A DNA stretch of 64,000 nucleotides, from contig NC_012871.2 in the NCBI RefSeq assembly GCF_000003195.3, forward strand, positions 1,847,997-1,911,996, given 5' to 3'. The notes beneath the pieces are model-generated. The model was not told the origin of the DNA. It did no database searches and saw only the letters and a program-made list of their open reading frames with translations. This document shows, piece by piece, positions 1 through 11,064 of this stretch. A program made the position numbers and the translations under genes. Origin of the DNA: Sorghum bicolor. Its lineage: Eukaryota; Streptophyta; Magnoliopsida; Poales; Poaceae. Each line of letters starts with the position of its first letter. Within the stretch, counting starts at the first letter, position 1.

Positions 1-1365
1 TATAAAAAAATCTTTTGCGAGATGTTTTGAAATTATTTTCGAAGGCGGGCAGCATTGAAAACCGCCTTAGTTAATGCCTCGATTAACCGTGGTGGTCAAT
101 TTTGATTAACTGAAGCGTTTTTTTAGTAACGTCTCGCAAAATCCATTTACAAAGACAGTTATTATAATAGAGCCCGCCTCTAGAAATCATCCTATTTTCT
201 AAGGGCCTGTTTAGATTTGAAATTTTTTGGTTCAAAGAGAAAACTTTTTGTAGAATTGGAGCATGAGAACTAAACGGGGCTAAAAAATTTTGGAGCCAAA
301 ATTTTGGGCTGCAACTGTGCACGCACTCTTATGGAAGCCCACCAATGACAGCTTGGGCTGCATGCAGTTGCAGTTGTCATTGGTGAGCTTCTATGGGAGT
401 GCGTGCACAGTTGTAGCCTAAAATTTTGGCTCCCAAAATTTTTTAGCCCCGTTTAGTTCTCACGCTCCAATTCCACAAAATTTTTTCTCTTTGGGCCAAA
501 AAATTTCAAATCTAAACAGGCCTTAAGACGAACCGTTTATAAGTTCCGCCACCGTTAATAGGCTCAGAACTAACAAAGCCTACGGAATCTATGGCCCATT
601 CTACCTTATCGGGCTACTATATATGCAGGATTTAGGATTGTCTTCACCTCCACTTCTCTCATCCTCTTCTCTCTCCAACGGCGCCTGCACCGACGCTCCC
701 TCCATCTTCCTCGTAGCGCGTCCCTCCCACCTTCTCCCTCCCACCCTCTACCTCGATGAGCGCGGGTAGCTGGTCGCCTAGGGAGGAGCACGCACGCGCT
801 GCGTGGATCCAGGGCAGCGCGCATGGGCGGTGCAGATCCAGGTAGCGTATAGCTGCAGGGCCAAGGGCGTCCACGACACAGCAGCTCCCTGGCCAGGGCA
901 CTTCGCCCATGGTGGATCCGGCCCCACCATCGCAAATCCAGGTCTTGCTCGACCAGATCCAGGTGTGACAGCGCGTCCCTCCCTCTCCTCCAGTGGTAAG
1001 CCCACAGCGACCTGCACCCGACGCTCCCTCCATCTTCCTCGTCGTCTCTCCTGCGGCGATGAGCAAGCCGGTGTCGGATCCAGGCGGGAGGAGCTCTCCT
1101 CGACCCTCACGGCGGTGAGTACGGCCGCAATAGTGGTGGCATCACGCAAGCGGCAGTGGCTGGGTCCGACGTGGAGTAAGGCCTAGATCCAGGCCCGGGA
1201 AGAGCTGGATCTGAGCTTTTTTGTTTTTTGATCAACCGTGGCGGGCATGGAACCGCCTCGATTAATGTCACATTAACTATGTCCTTACCTCCGAGACAGT
1301 TGCAAAAACCACCTCGATCGGATAATCTTTTTTGCCTGCCACGTAAAAACAATTGTGTAGTAGTG
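1..1365. mobile_element. CACTA (En/Spm) transposon, one end, truncated by window start
   Basis: The right boundary reads ...gtgtagtagtg, so the inverted terminus is CACTACTACACAATTG, the diagnostic CACTA end. Short subterminal motifs built on 'cgattaaccgtgg' and 'gaggtggtttttgcaac' recur at about 55-130 and 1235-1315, as expected for transposase-binding repeats. The interior (640-1190) is GC-rich with a direct repeat of a 'cgctccctccatcttcctcgt' segment at about 700 and 1020. No transposase coding is visible. The other end lies outside the window, so the 3-bp target duplication cannot be tested. Confidence 0.8.
203..523. mobile_element. Tourist-like foldback MITE nested in the CACTA end
   Basis: The two halves are near-perfect inverted copies of each other (about 150 bp per arm) around a short centre near 360. 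The termini are GGGCCTGTTTAGATTTG and its complement. TAA flanks both sides (200-202 and 524-526), the PIF/Harbinger-type 3-bp target duplication. A transcript would fold into one long hairpin. Confidence 0.9.
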
Positions 1366-1751
1366 ACAACTAGTATAGAAATAGGAACATAAATAAAGTA
1401 GTTTCAAATAACTATATATAGACCATGGTAACATTTTTAGAAAAAAATAGAGGTATTTTCATTTTTTGCAATTTGAATTTAAAATAAGTTAATTATGGAT
1501 TTTTAGACACCAAACTAGATTTTTATTACTTTTTGACAATAGAAAATGACCTACAAAACCAGCCGAAGGATCAGATTTATCTGATTTTAACATGTGTAGG
1601 GTGTTTGTTGCTAGGTTTCTTAGTTTAGGTTTGGAAATTGAACTGTCGTGCAACTTCAAGTTTGGAAGATGTACTTTGCCCTTCTAAGTTTATAAATATA
1701 AACAATATAAGGTTGAATTGTAATTTGTGAGATGTATTATGTTAAACTATA
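1366..1751. other. AT-rich spacer, no gene seen
   Basis: There is no open frame with recognisable protein and no clear repeat. It lies between the CACTA end and a Stowaway element and probably belongs to the first intron or upstream region of the polyketide synthase gene. Confidence 0.5.
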
Positions 1752-1986
1752 CTCCCTCTGTCCCTCTTTAATTGTCGCCGTTGGTGTGCGTGCCACAAGT
1801 TTGACTCGATTTGTAGAAAATACGTGCAACATTTGTATCTCCAAATAAATTTGTTAAAAAACTAGATTCAAAGATCTTACTAATGATACTAATTATATAT
1901 TATAAATATTAATATTTTTTAATATATAATTACTGGTAGTTGTTTTTCGGGAAGCGCAAGCGACAATTAAAAAGGGACGGAGGGAG
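1752..1986. mobile_element. Stowaway MITE
   Basis: Termini CTCCCTCTGTCCCTCTTTAATTGTCG and the inverted copy cgacaattaaaaagggacggagggag are flanked by TA on both sides, the Tc1/mariner-type duplication. The AT-rich interior resembles the element at 25817-26025. Confidence 0.92.
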
Positions 1987-2302
1987 TACCTTGTAAAAGA
2001 GAATGGAGGGAGTACCACTACCACGCATATGTTGAAAATTGCTACTTATTTGAGAAACAAAAATAAATTGTAATATATCAGAAGTACCAAATACAAAATC
2101 ATTTTAAATGAAAATAGTTACATCACAACAAAAATACTGCTTTTCATAATGAATGAATATAGTAATATATATCAATCTTATAATACCATCAGTTCGCCTA
2201 TTGGTAGTTAAAGTTTTATAAGTGAATTTATATGATGTGTGATAAATCTAACCATTCTGTTCTCATGCATTGTTTTTTTTTATAATGCATTTTTATATAT
2301 AG

Positions 2303-3399
2303 GTCGGATAACCGGGCTGGAGAGACGTTTCTTTCACCACACTGAGCAAATGCTCAACGCCCACCCGAGCTTCCTCCACGGCAACGGGGACCTCGACGCA
2401 CGGCTGGACATGGTCGCCAAGGCCGCTCCGGAGCTGGCCGCGTCGGCCGCCGCGACGGCCATCGCGAGGTGGGGCCGACCAGCCACCGACATCACCCACC
2501 TGGTGGTGAGCACCAGCTCGGAGGCCCGCGCCCCGGGCACGGACCTCGGGCTGGCCTCGCGCCTGGGCCTCCGCGCCGGCGTCCACCGCACCGTGCTCCA
2601 GCTCGGCGGCTGCTCGGCCGGGTGCGCCGCGCTGCGCCTGGCCAAGGACCTCGCCGAGAACAACCGCGGCGCGCGCGTCCTCGTGGCCTGCGTCGAGCTC
2701 ACCCTCACCGGCTTCCGTGGGCCCCGGCAGGGGGACACCTTCGACACCCTCGTCCCACAGGCGGTGTTCAGCGACGGCGCGGGCGCGGTCGTCGTCGGCG
2801 CCGACGCCGACGCCGAAGGAGACGGCGGCGAGCGTCCGCTCTTCGAGATGATGGCCGCCTCGCAGACCCTGGTGCCCGGGTCGACGCACCTTCTCAACGT
2901 GCGGCTCGGAGCGAGCGGGGTCGCCGGGGACGTCTCCGCCAGGCTGCAGTCCTTCGCGGCGCAGGACCTGGAACGGTGTCTGCTCGACGCTCTCGCGCCG
3001 CTCGGGCTCGGCATCGGCGTCGGCGGCGACGGCGAGGTGAGGTGGAACGACCTCTTTTGGGCGGTGCACCCGGGCAGCCGTGGGATCTTGGACCACATCG
3101 ACGCGGCTCTCCGGCTGGAGCCCGGCAAGCTGGCGGCGAGCCGGACGGTTCTGAGGGAGTACGGGAACATGATGTCGGCGACGGTGATATTTGTGCTGGA
3201 CGAGCTGCGCCGGCGAATCGACGAGGAAGGAGAAGAGGCCGCGACTGAGTGGGGGGTCATGGTCGGCTTTGGACCGGGATTCACTGTCGAGACTATGGTT
3301 CTCCATGCTACTAGCACTCCCACACGTTCGGACATTAGCACCGATCGGGAAGGGACTGTTGCCCCGGTTTCCGAGCCGGTGCTGCCCTTCCAGGACTAA
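2303..3399 (+). CDS. Type III polyketide synthase (chalcone/alkylresorcinol synthase-like), exon 2, 3' end disrupted
   Basis: Plant type III PKSs condense malonyl-CoA onto a CoA starter in the cytosol. The catalytic triad is visible: Cys in GGCSAG (codon 2611-2613), His in WAVHPGSR (3067-3069) and Asn in EYGNMMSA (3166-3168), plus GFGPGF near the C-terminus. Phe of the FRGP motif is kept, but the second CHS gatekeeper Phe has no clear counterpart. An acceptor (tatatatag) precedes GT at 2303, completing a split Cys codon, the usual position of the single CHS-family intron. Exon 1 (about 60 residues) is not in the window. Wording such as PATDITHL, ARVLVACVELTL and VMVGFGPG resembles grass alkylresorcinol synthases more than true chalcone synthases (inference). 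A CACTA element enters at 3315, so the last 27 codons here are transposon-derived. The native end lies at 15899-15908. The product cannot be assigned. Confidence 0.88.
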
Positions 3400-3510
3400 A
3401 GGCCCACCCTTTAGTCCCGGTTCGGGCAACGTTACCAACCGGTGTTAAAGGGTCTTGCCAGGGTTGCCACGTTGCAGGACTCTTTACCAACCGGTGTTAA
3501 AGGGTTTCTT
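3340..3510. repeat. CACTA left subterminal repeats
   Basis: Several copies of short inverted motifs lie within 200 bp of the left end, including ctttagtcccggttcgg and accaaccggtgttaaaggg. They correspond to motifs at the right end (15565-15840). In En/Spm-type elements such repeats bind the TNPA-like protein (family knowledge). Confidence 0.75.
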
Positions 3511-3798
3511 TTTCTTTTTTTAGTTCACTTCTTCGGTTCTGTTTATTGTTTATATATAATATATAATAATAGGTTTTTCAATACATGTTTTGCTGATACA
3601 ATAATATATTTATATTACACGCATATTAAGCATATATAAATGAAAATTATAGGCTTAGCTTAATAATTAAGCTTTGTCTATAATAAAATGAATAGACCAC
3701 ATCAAAAATTAAATAGATATGTAAAAAGCTTTATATATATAGTTTTATATGTACAAAATTCGTAACACATATATACATAGAGTTTTTTCTCCCAATGT

Positions 3799-6700
3799 CT
3801 ACAAACGATACAAATGATCATCGTTGTTTGGAATAAGAGTTTCGTTGCCGTTGAAGTGAAACTCGCCGTTTGGATTGATCACTTGGTCGCGGAGAAATCC
3901 TGCTATCGTCTCTTGGATAGCTTTGATTCGGTCTTGTTGTAGGACCTTTTCCCTCAGCCATTCCGTCTTTAATTTGAAATAAATAAAAAAAGTATTAGTT
4001 ATCTAAGTTATTCAATATAATTCAAGAGATAATGAAAAGAGACATGTAACGTACTCTAAGCGTCTCTGTGGGTGTTTGATTGACTTGTGTCATCATGAAT
4101 TTGCACACGTAATATGCACATAGATTGTTTCCCGCTTCTTGTCTTAAACACCACTGTACGATATATATATAAAAAAATATTCACGACCACGACAATAAGG
4201 CTAAAAGTTAGCGAAAGTTTGTTAGCTAGTAGTACTTACTTGTGGATGTATTATGTTAAGCGGCGCTTTACATCCACTGAGATGTTCACGGTCAATGAAT
4301 CTTTCCCAAACCCTATACACAGCCATTGTGGATCGTGAACTAATAATTATAGAGTCATATTATGATATTTTTGTAGCTGAGATCGACATTACGTACCTTT
4401 GAATAATGTTTACCATTTGTTGATAATTTTCTTGTGGTTTTCTCATTGAGTCAAAGATTATCAACCGGTTCTTGAGAATTTCAATAACCATAAGTATCCG
4501 TGAAAGCTGTTTACACACACATATATATAGTCAGTCCTATAATGTAAAATAAAATATGCATGCACTTAATAACTATATAACTCACTCGAAGTTGAAGTTG
4601 AAGGGGAAGAGTATTTTTTGTTTTTCTTTTTGGTTCACAAAGAACCTCATAAGATTGGTGCAGACTTCTGTCTCATGATCTGCTGTCCACATTGCCTGCG
4701 GAGCCTTGAAAACAATATAAGGGTCAACGAATCCAATACTATTGTCATTTCTCATTCTGAGCTCTCTCATTTGGTGCCTACATATATACATACAAATCCT
4801 AAGTGTGTAAGGATTATATACATGTAACTAAAGAAGTTAGAAGTATAATAAAAAGAAAAAAATACTTACAGACAAAAGTAGCTGACAATTGATTTGTCAA
4901 GAGCGTCGAGGTGACATAATTGGTGCAATTCTTCGAACTGCACGTACATGAGGTCATCTCCATGGAAGTAGTGATGTTGTCTAATACGAACAGAAATCCA
5001 ATTCTCTCCCCTTTTAGACGCCTCAATGCACCATTTGTTTATTGCAAATATTTGTGTGCCGAGCTCGTGTAAACGCTTAGGGTCGAATAGACTCCTGCCC
5101 GGTTCATATCTTGCCCTCCATTGATCAACTACCTCGGCTTTTTCAAATGTTTGGCATCCAAGAATGGCGGCAATTTCTTCCATATTTAAATCGCTCTGTC
5201 CAAAGTAACGCTCAAGCGAGTCTAGCTCAGACAACGCTAAGGATTTCTTTGACATCAAGTCTTCATTTGAGCCGTATTGATTTGGCACAATCAAAGGGGG
5301 CACCGGTTTTGATACTTCTCCGAGCTGTGGGACCCCCTTTCCTACTCTCTTCTTAGGCTGTGAAGACTTGACCAGAGACCGCTCATAGTCCGAAAGTGCT
5401 GGCTTTTTCTGAGCTTCGCGTTGCTTCTTTTGATGGTCCGCCACCTTCTGCCTCAGTTCCGATGGCTTCACATAAAAGTACGGCTTTTCTGGGTTAAGCC
5501 GTTTTTTCCTATCCTCCTTTATTTTATCAAAAAATTGTTGACCTCAGCTTTGGATGTAGCAATTACCTCCTCTTCACTCTTTTCGTAAGGTAATTTTTCT
5601 GGCGTCTTAGCTCTCTTTGCTGAGGCAGCCTTCTTTAGAGGTGGGACCGATGACTTCGGTCCTTCTTAGGCGGACCGCTTCTTACTACCTCGCTTTGGAG
5701 GCGAGAGGACCGACCGTGCACTCTTTGGAGAGGACGGTGCAGGCGGTGGAGGTGGTGGGGCCGATCTTTTTGGCGTTGGAGAACGCGGTGGAGGAGTTGG
5801 AGAACGCGGTGGAGGAGTTGGAGACCTCGGTGGAGGAGGTGGAGACCGTGGTGGAGGCGGTGGCGGGGTCGGTGTGGCCGCCGCAGGTGTTGGAGGAGAT
5901 CCAGCATTGTCACCGCCCGCAGCACTATGATGCGCTGGGGAGAGAACTGGACTTAGGTTGGAGGAGTCCCTGCAAAGAAAACAATTACAAGTTTTGTGAG
6001 TAAACTTTTTTTTTAATTTCAATACATAATAAATAATATAAGAAGTAAAATCACACACAAACCTATGCTGAGGAATAATTATGAAGCGCTTGCGCCAACA
6101 AATAAATGTCTTCTCAGCTTCACCTAAGGTCTTCTCTCCGTCTCCTCCTTCTATGTCTAGTGGCACATTGCCACAACCTTTCTCAACCCTATCAACCGAG
6201 ACGCTAGCATATCCACCAGGTACTGGTCGATTATGGATTCTTGGAGTTCTCGTTCGGTCGATAGGGTTGACAACAGCGATAACCACCTTTTTGGTGGCAT
6301 TCCCATCTGGTACATGCAGCTCACAGGTAGTAAAAGCCTCTGTGACATCATCCACGGGGAAGTGTAGCTTCGTGTCATCCTGAATGGTTGGTACTTCCGT
6401 GGATGCGCAGCTGCTTTTCAATTGGCCTGGGGGCTAACATTGACCTCAGGCTGTGATGTACCTTGCCCTTTCGTCATTTGACTAAGTGCTGCTTGCACTT
6501 GCCTTTGAATCTCTGCCTGCATCCATTCTTCACGAGCTTTCTCGCGCTCTTGTGACTGCAGAACAAAAGCTTCCAGACGGCGGATCCGCTCTGCCTCCTC
6601 ATCCTTCTTTCTCTGGCGGCTTTTGTAGGTATCTTGATCGGCTTAGAATGATTGCAGCCACGGAACTGCCCCATAGCCTCTCGTACGCCCACCGTGCTCA

Positions 6701-7851
6701 GGATTTTCAAGCGCATAGGTGAGTTCATCCTTCTCCCTGTTAGGCCTGAACTCACCAGACTGAACCGCCTCTCGTGCACGGACTAGTCTCTCTGCTGCTC
6801 TAGAGATTTCTTGGCCCCAAACTAGCGCCCCAGTGTCTGGGTCCACGCTTCCCCCATGACCGTAGAACCAATGCTTGGAGCGCTCGCTCCAATTCTTTGC
6901 TATTGTCTCGGGTGTGACCCCCTAGCAAGCATCTCCTATTCCATTCGGTCCCACTTGGGAACAGCACTCTTATAACCACCTGATCCCATATGATGGTGGT
7001 ATGCCTTTTTACTGGCATTCTCTTTGTTTCTATTGGCTCGTTCCTCGCCCTCTTCTGATGTTTTGTACTGCACAAAGTCATCCCAGAAGGCCCTCAGCTT
7101 TACATATTGCTTGAGGTTGAAATCTGGAGTCTCGTTTTTCTTGACATATTTATTGTACAAAGACTTCTTCCAATTCTGGAAGAGTACTGCCATCTTCTTC
7201 ATAGTCCAGTCATAAATTCGCACCTTCAACTCTTCATCGTTGGTGTCGAAGGTGAAAACGTCTGTGACGGCTTTCCAAACTAACTCCTTGTCACGATCGA
7301 GACAAAACTGATCTCAGGAGCACCTCGCTTCTCTCTCCATTCACGAGCACTGATCGGTATTTGATCTCTCACAAGATATCCACAGTGACTAACATATTTA
7401 TTTGCATGCTCACCAAGTGGTCTGCCTGTAGCTATCTCAAACTCAGAGATTACATAGCGGCCCTCCAACGGCTTCTTTGGCCCTCGTGGAGGTACGCTTC
7501 TCCCCGTAGAGGTCGATCCAGAAGGCTACACATACATATAAAAACAAAAATACTAAATTAATAACCAAGTAATAAGTCTAAAACCTAATGTAAGAGATGC
7601 ATTATTTATATATGTTTACATTTACATACCTCGCCAGTATTTTGTTCTTGTTGCACGACAAGTTGTTGCTCAGGGGCATTGCCCTCTTGTTGCTCAGGGG
7701 CATTGCCCTCTTGTTGCTCAGTAGGATTGTCTTGCATGATGTCGTGGTAATCAACAAAGTACTGACTACCGTCGTCGATTATATTTTGAATGGCAGCTTC
7801 CATATAATCAGGATCATCATGACGGTCAGCCATTTCTATGTCTGCAACCAT
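3799..7851 (-). pseudogene. CACTA second gene: plant transposase (PTTA-like) plus Ulp1/C48 protease domain, degraded
   Basis: Reading leftward: a start exon (7630-7851, ATG probably at 7833), a block from 7525 down with DWTMKKMAVLFQNWKKSLY and RAFWDDFVQYK typical of plant En/Spm-associated transposases, a Glu/Gln/Arg-rich coiled coil (about 6440-6640), a Pro-Ser-rich repeat (5700-5970) and a SUMO-protease-like region. The last comprises ELRMRNDNSIGFVDPYIVF (4590-4770), the catalytic-Cys motif NNLCAYYVC (Cys codon 4118-4120) and a final exon ending at 3799. Introns with GT-AG ends fit between exons. Lesions: frameshift near 7300, stop 6643-6645, frameshift near 6424, stop 5666-5668, frameshift near 5528, and a missing base right after the catalytic His codon near 4499. 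The product cannot be made intact. Confidence 0.85.
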
Positions 7852-7969
7852 ACATATATATATATATATATTCTATATAAGATAAGAAATACACTAATAC
7901 TACTACAAATGAAAGTGTTGGAGTGCTCTAAAAATAATACTAGGATCTTTTAAGCCAAGTAATACATTA

Positions 7970-9260
7970 GAATAAAAAACAATACTAGAATAATACATAC
8001 ATACATACAAACAATTATAATTCATACATACAAACTATATATATGTGTGTGTATATGTACAAAAAATAATATACATACATATAAAAAATAATACATATAT
8101 ACAAAAAATAAAACATACATACATACTATATATATACTAGAATAATATATTAAAAAATAATACATACATACAAACAATTATAATTCATACATACAAACTA
8201 TATATATGTGTGTATATGTACAAAAAATAATATACATACATACAAAAAATAATACATATATACAAAAAATAAAACATACATACATACTATATATATACTA
8301 GAATAATATATTAAAAAAATAATACATACATACATACAAACAATTATAATTCATACATACAAACTATATATGTGTGTGTGTATATGTACAAAAAATAATA
8401 TACATACATACAAAAAATAATACATATATACAAAAAATAAAACATACATACATACTATATATATACTAGAATAATATATTAAAAAAATAATACATACATA
8501 CATACAAACAATTATAATTCATACATACAAACTATATATATGTGTGTATATATATGTACAAAAAAATAATATACATACATACAAAAAATAATACATATAT
8601 ACAAAAAATAAAACATACATACATACTATATATATACTAGAATAATATATTAAAAAAATAATACATACATACATACATACAAACAATTATAATTCATACA
8701 TACAAACTATATATATGTGTGTGTATACAAAAAAATAATATACATACATACAAAAAATAATACATATATACAAAAAATAAAACATACATACATACTATAT
8801 ATATACTAGAATAATATATTAAAAAAATAATACATACATACATACAAACAATTATAATTCATACATACAAACTATATATATGTGTGTGTATATGTACAAA
8901 AAATAATATACATACATACAAAAAATAATACATATATACAAAAAATAAAACATACGTACATACTATATATATATACTAGAATAATATATTAAAAAAATAA
9001 TACATACATACATACAAACAATTATAATTCATACATACAAACTATATATATGTGTGTATATATGTACAAAAAATAATATAAATAAATAAAAAAACAATAC
9101 ATATATACAAAAAATAAAACATACATACATACTATATATATATATAGAATAATATATTAAAAAAATAATACATACATATATACAAACAATTATAATTCAC
9201 ACATACAAACTATATATATGTGTGTATATATGTACAAAAAATAATATACATACATACAAA
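7970..9260. repeat. AT-rich tandem array, about eight ~168-bp copies
   Basis: The landmark caattataattcatacatac recurs at about 8012, 8175, 8341, 8509, 8684, 8849, 9019 and 9187, giving periods of 163-175 bp. Each unit also contains tacaaaaaataatatac and ctatatatatactagaataata in fixed order. Unit length varies through (TA)n, (TG)n and (CATA)n runs. The array sits inside the CACTA, just upstream of its Ulp1-type gene. Confidence 0.95.
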
Positions 9261-9261
9261 A

Positions 9262-9425
9262 AATATTACATATATATACATAAAAATATATACAAAAAAT
9301 AATACTACAAATCAAAACACCATATATACATATATATATATATATATGTATATATGGTGTTTTGATTTGTAGTATTATTTTATATATATATTTTTATGTA
9401 TATATATGTAATATTTTTTGTATAT
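9262..9425. repeat. Large AT-rich palindrome
   Basis: The left arm (ending caaatcaaaacaccatatat) and right arm (beginning atatatggtgttttgatttg) are near-perfect inverted copies around a (TA)n centre near 9338. Arms extend roughly 75-80 bp each. It directly follows the tandem array and could extrude as a cruciform. Confidence 0.9.
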
Positions 9426-9429
9426 ATAT

Positions 9430-9784
9430 ATATATATTTCTGGTCTAGCTAGTGTATATAAATACTTAATTAATCAATGGCGTTCTCGATCTATACTTAG
9501 CGCCGGCCGGAGAGATCAGGAAGATCGACGTGGGATGATGTGTGGCCCGCGCACTCGATCTGGCCGTGGCCCGCTGCGGCGGCGCTGGTGGATCACCACG
9601 GCGGCGGCGTTGGCGGAGGTCCGCGGCGGCGCTGGTGGAGAGCCGCGGCGGCGCTGGTGGAGACGGTGGTCGCGGCGGCGAGGGAGTCGAGAAACGACGG
9701 CGGCGAAGACGATGAACCCGGCGGCACTGGAACGAAGACGAAGACGAAGGAACTGCGGATCCAGGGCAACTGCTTGGTTATATA
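9430..9784. other. GC-rich segment with trinucleotide-biased sequence inside the CACTA
   Basis: An abrupt change from AT-rich repeat to ggcggcg-rich DNA. Open frames exist on both strands but give Arg/Ala/Gly-rich low-complexity peptides without family resemblance. It resembles the 15416-15560 stretch next to the right end, and may be a promoter or leader region for the Ulp1-type gene (inference). Confidence 0.5.
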
Positions 9785-10045
9785 GGGCTGGACCCTTTAG
9801 CACCGGTCTGTGGCTGGAACCGGTGCTAAAGGGTCTTTAACACCGGCTGGTAACAAGAGCGGTGTTAAAGGGTCACCCTTTATCACCGGCTCATGTTACC
9901 AGCCGGTGCTAAAGGGACCCTTTAGCACCGGTTCCAGCCACGGACCGGTGCTAAAGGGTCCAGCGCGCGCTAGGGCGGGCTCCTGAAATTTTCAGGACCC
10001 TTTAGCATCGGTTCCCACTATGGGCCGATGCTAAAGGCCCATTTT
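9785..10045. repeat. Internal cluster of CACTA subterminal-type inverted repeats
   Basis: Multiple copies of ccctttagcaccggt...accggtgctaaaggg are arranged as inverted pairs (9790-9870 against 9880-9960, then 9998-10036). This motif class normally marks CACTA ends, yet here it lies about 5.8 kb from the nearer end of the element. Confidence 0.88.
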
Positions 10046-10429
10046 TTTAGTTTAGGGTTTTTCAATTGTTTTATATATACAGTTTATATTATAAATTGTA
10101 TAGTAAATTAAATATTTTGCATAATGTTTTTTAAACAGTGACATATATTGTAATTTGTTTTAATATACATATGAAAATTTTTAAACTTAAATATCTTATT
10201 GTATTTTTATAATTTGCAATGATTTTGTAAGAAATGTTTAGTATTTTGTTAATGCAAAAATATATTATTCCAATAAATTTACAAAAACTATATCCAATGA
10301 ACTGGAAATTTATTTTCACATCATATTGACGTAAAACTTTTTATTTTTGTTATTTATTACTAGGAATGCTAGTTGGGTATAATTTTCATCAAATAAAAAA
10401 TCATATAAAAATATATATCTTGATGAACA

Positions 10430-11050
10430 CACCCTTTGACCGAACCCTAGATTGTCCCAAATGGAAAAGTCATAAATACAAAGTTTGCTACACTCATCAA
10501 GTTCTACATGTTGTCTAATGGTCAACTTTTCATTTGGAAAAGTTTGAACCACTGAATTTTGAATTTTCATAGAACTCATAGCCACGCAGCGGTTTCGGAA
10601 CCCTAGATGGTCTCGAATGGAAAAGTCATGAATACAAATATTGTTCCACTCATCAAAATCTACATTTCATATATAGACCATTTTTGCATTTGACAAAGTT
10701 TTGGGAAGGTGTAGTTGAAAATCCACAATTGACACATATAGTTTCATATAGTTTGTGTGAGATTCAAGAATTGGTGGGTATTGTTAACTTAGACTTTCTC
10801 AAATGGAAAAGTTGTGTATATAAAAAGTTTAGATCTTGAAGATATCTAACAACTTGGTATTCAAAATATTTTCATTTGAAGTAATTTAGTTTGTTATTTG
10901 ACCAAGTTTGACCAAGTTTGACCAAAACCCGTCTTGGATTTTATAGAAATGTAATTAGGATTGGCTCAAAATTATCCAAATGGAAAAATAGACAATATAT
11001 AAAATACACAAAGTTTGTTACACACATCAAAATTCACAATTCTCAAATAT
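10430..11050. repeat. Degenerate tandem repeat, about four copies
   Basis: The motif caaatggaaaagtcataaatacaaa with a following ctcatcaaaatctaca recurs at about 10459, 10616, 10802 and 10977, spaced 157-186 bp. It lies between the TNP2 remnant and the internal subterminal cluster. No protein coding is seen. Confidence 0.7.
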
Positions 11051-11064
11051 AGTTTCATACAAAG

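Noticed and set aside
606..1352. Several overlapping frames in the GC-rich part of the first CACTA
   Set aside because: Arg/Gly/Pro-rich, overlapping on both strands, with no domain or splice logic.
2293..3438. Minus-strand frames of 381 and 335 codons over the polyketide synthase
   Set aside because: Antisense shadows of a GC-rich coding exon; the plus-strand frame has the family motifs.
7970..9260. Regular repeats with spacers suggesting a CRISPR array
   Set aside because: Plant nuclear context, AT-rich contiguous units without unique spacers; it is a tandem satellite inside a transposon.
9418..9840. 140-codon frame near the CACTA centre
   Set aside because: Low-complexity Arg/Gly translation running into non-coding subterminal repeats.
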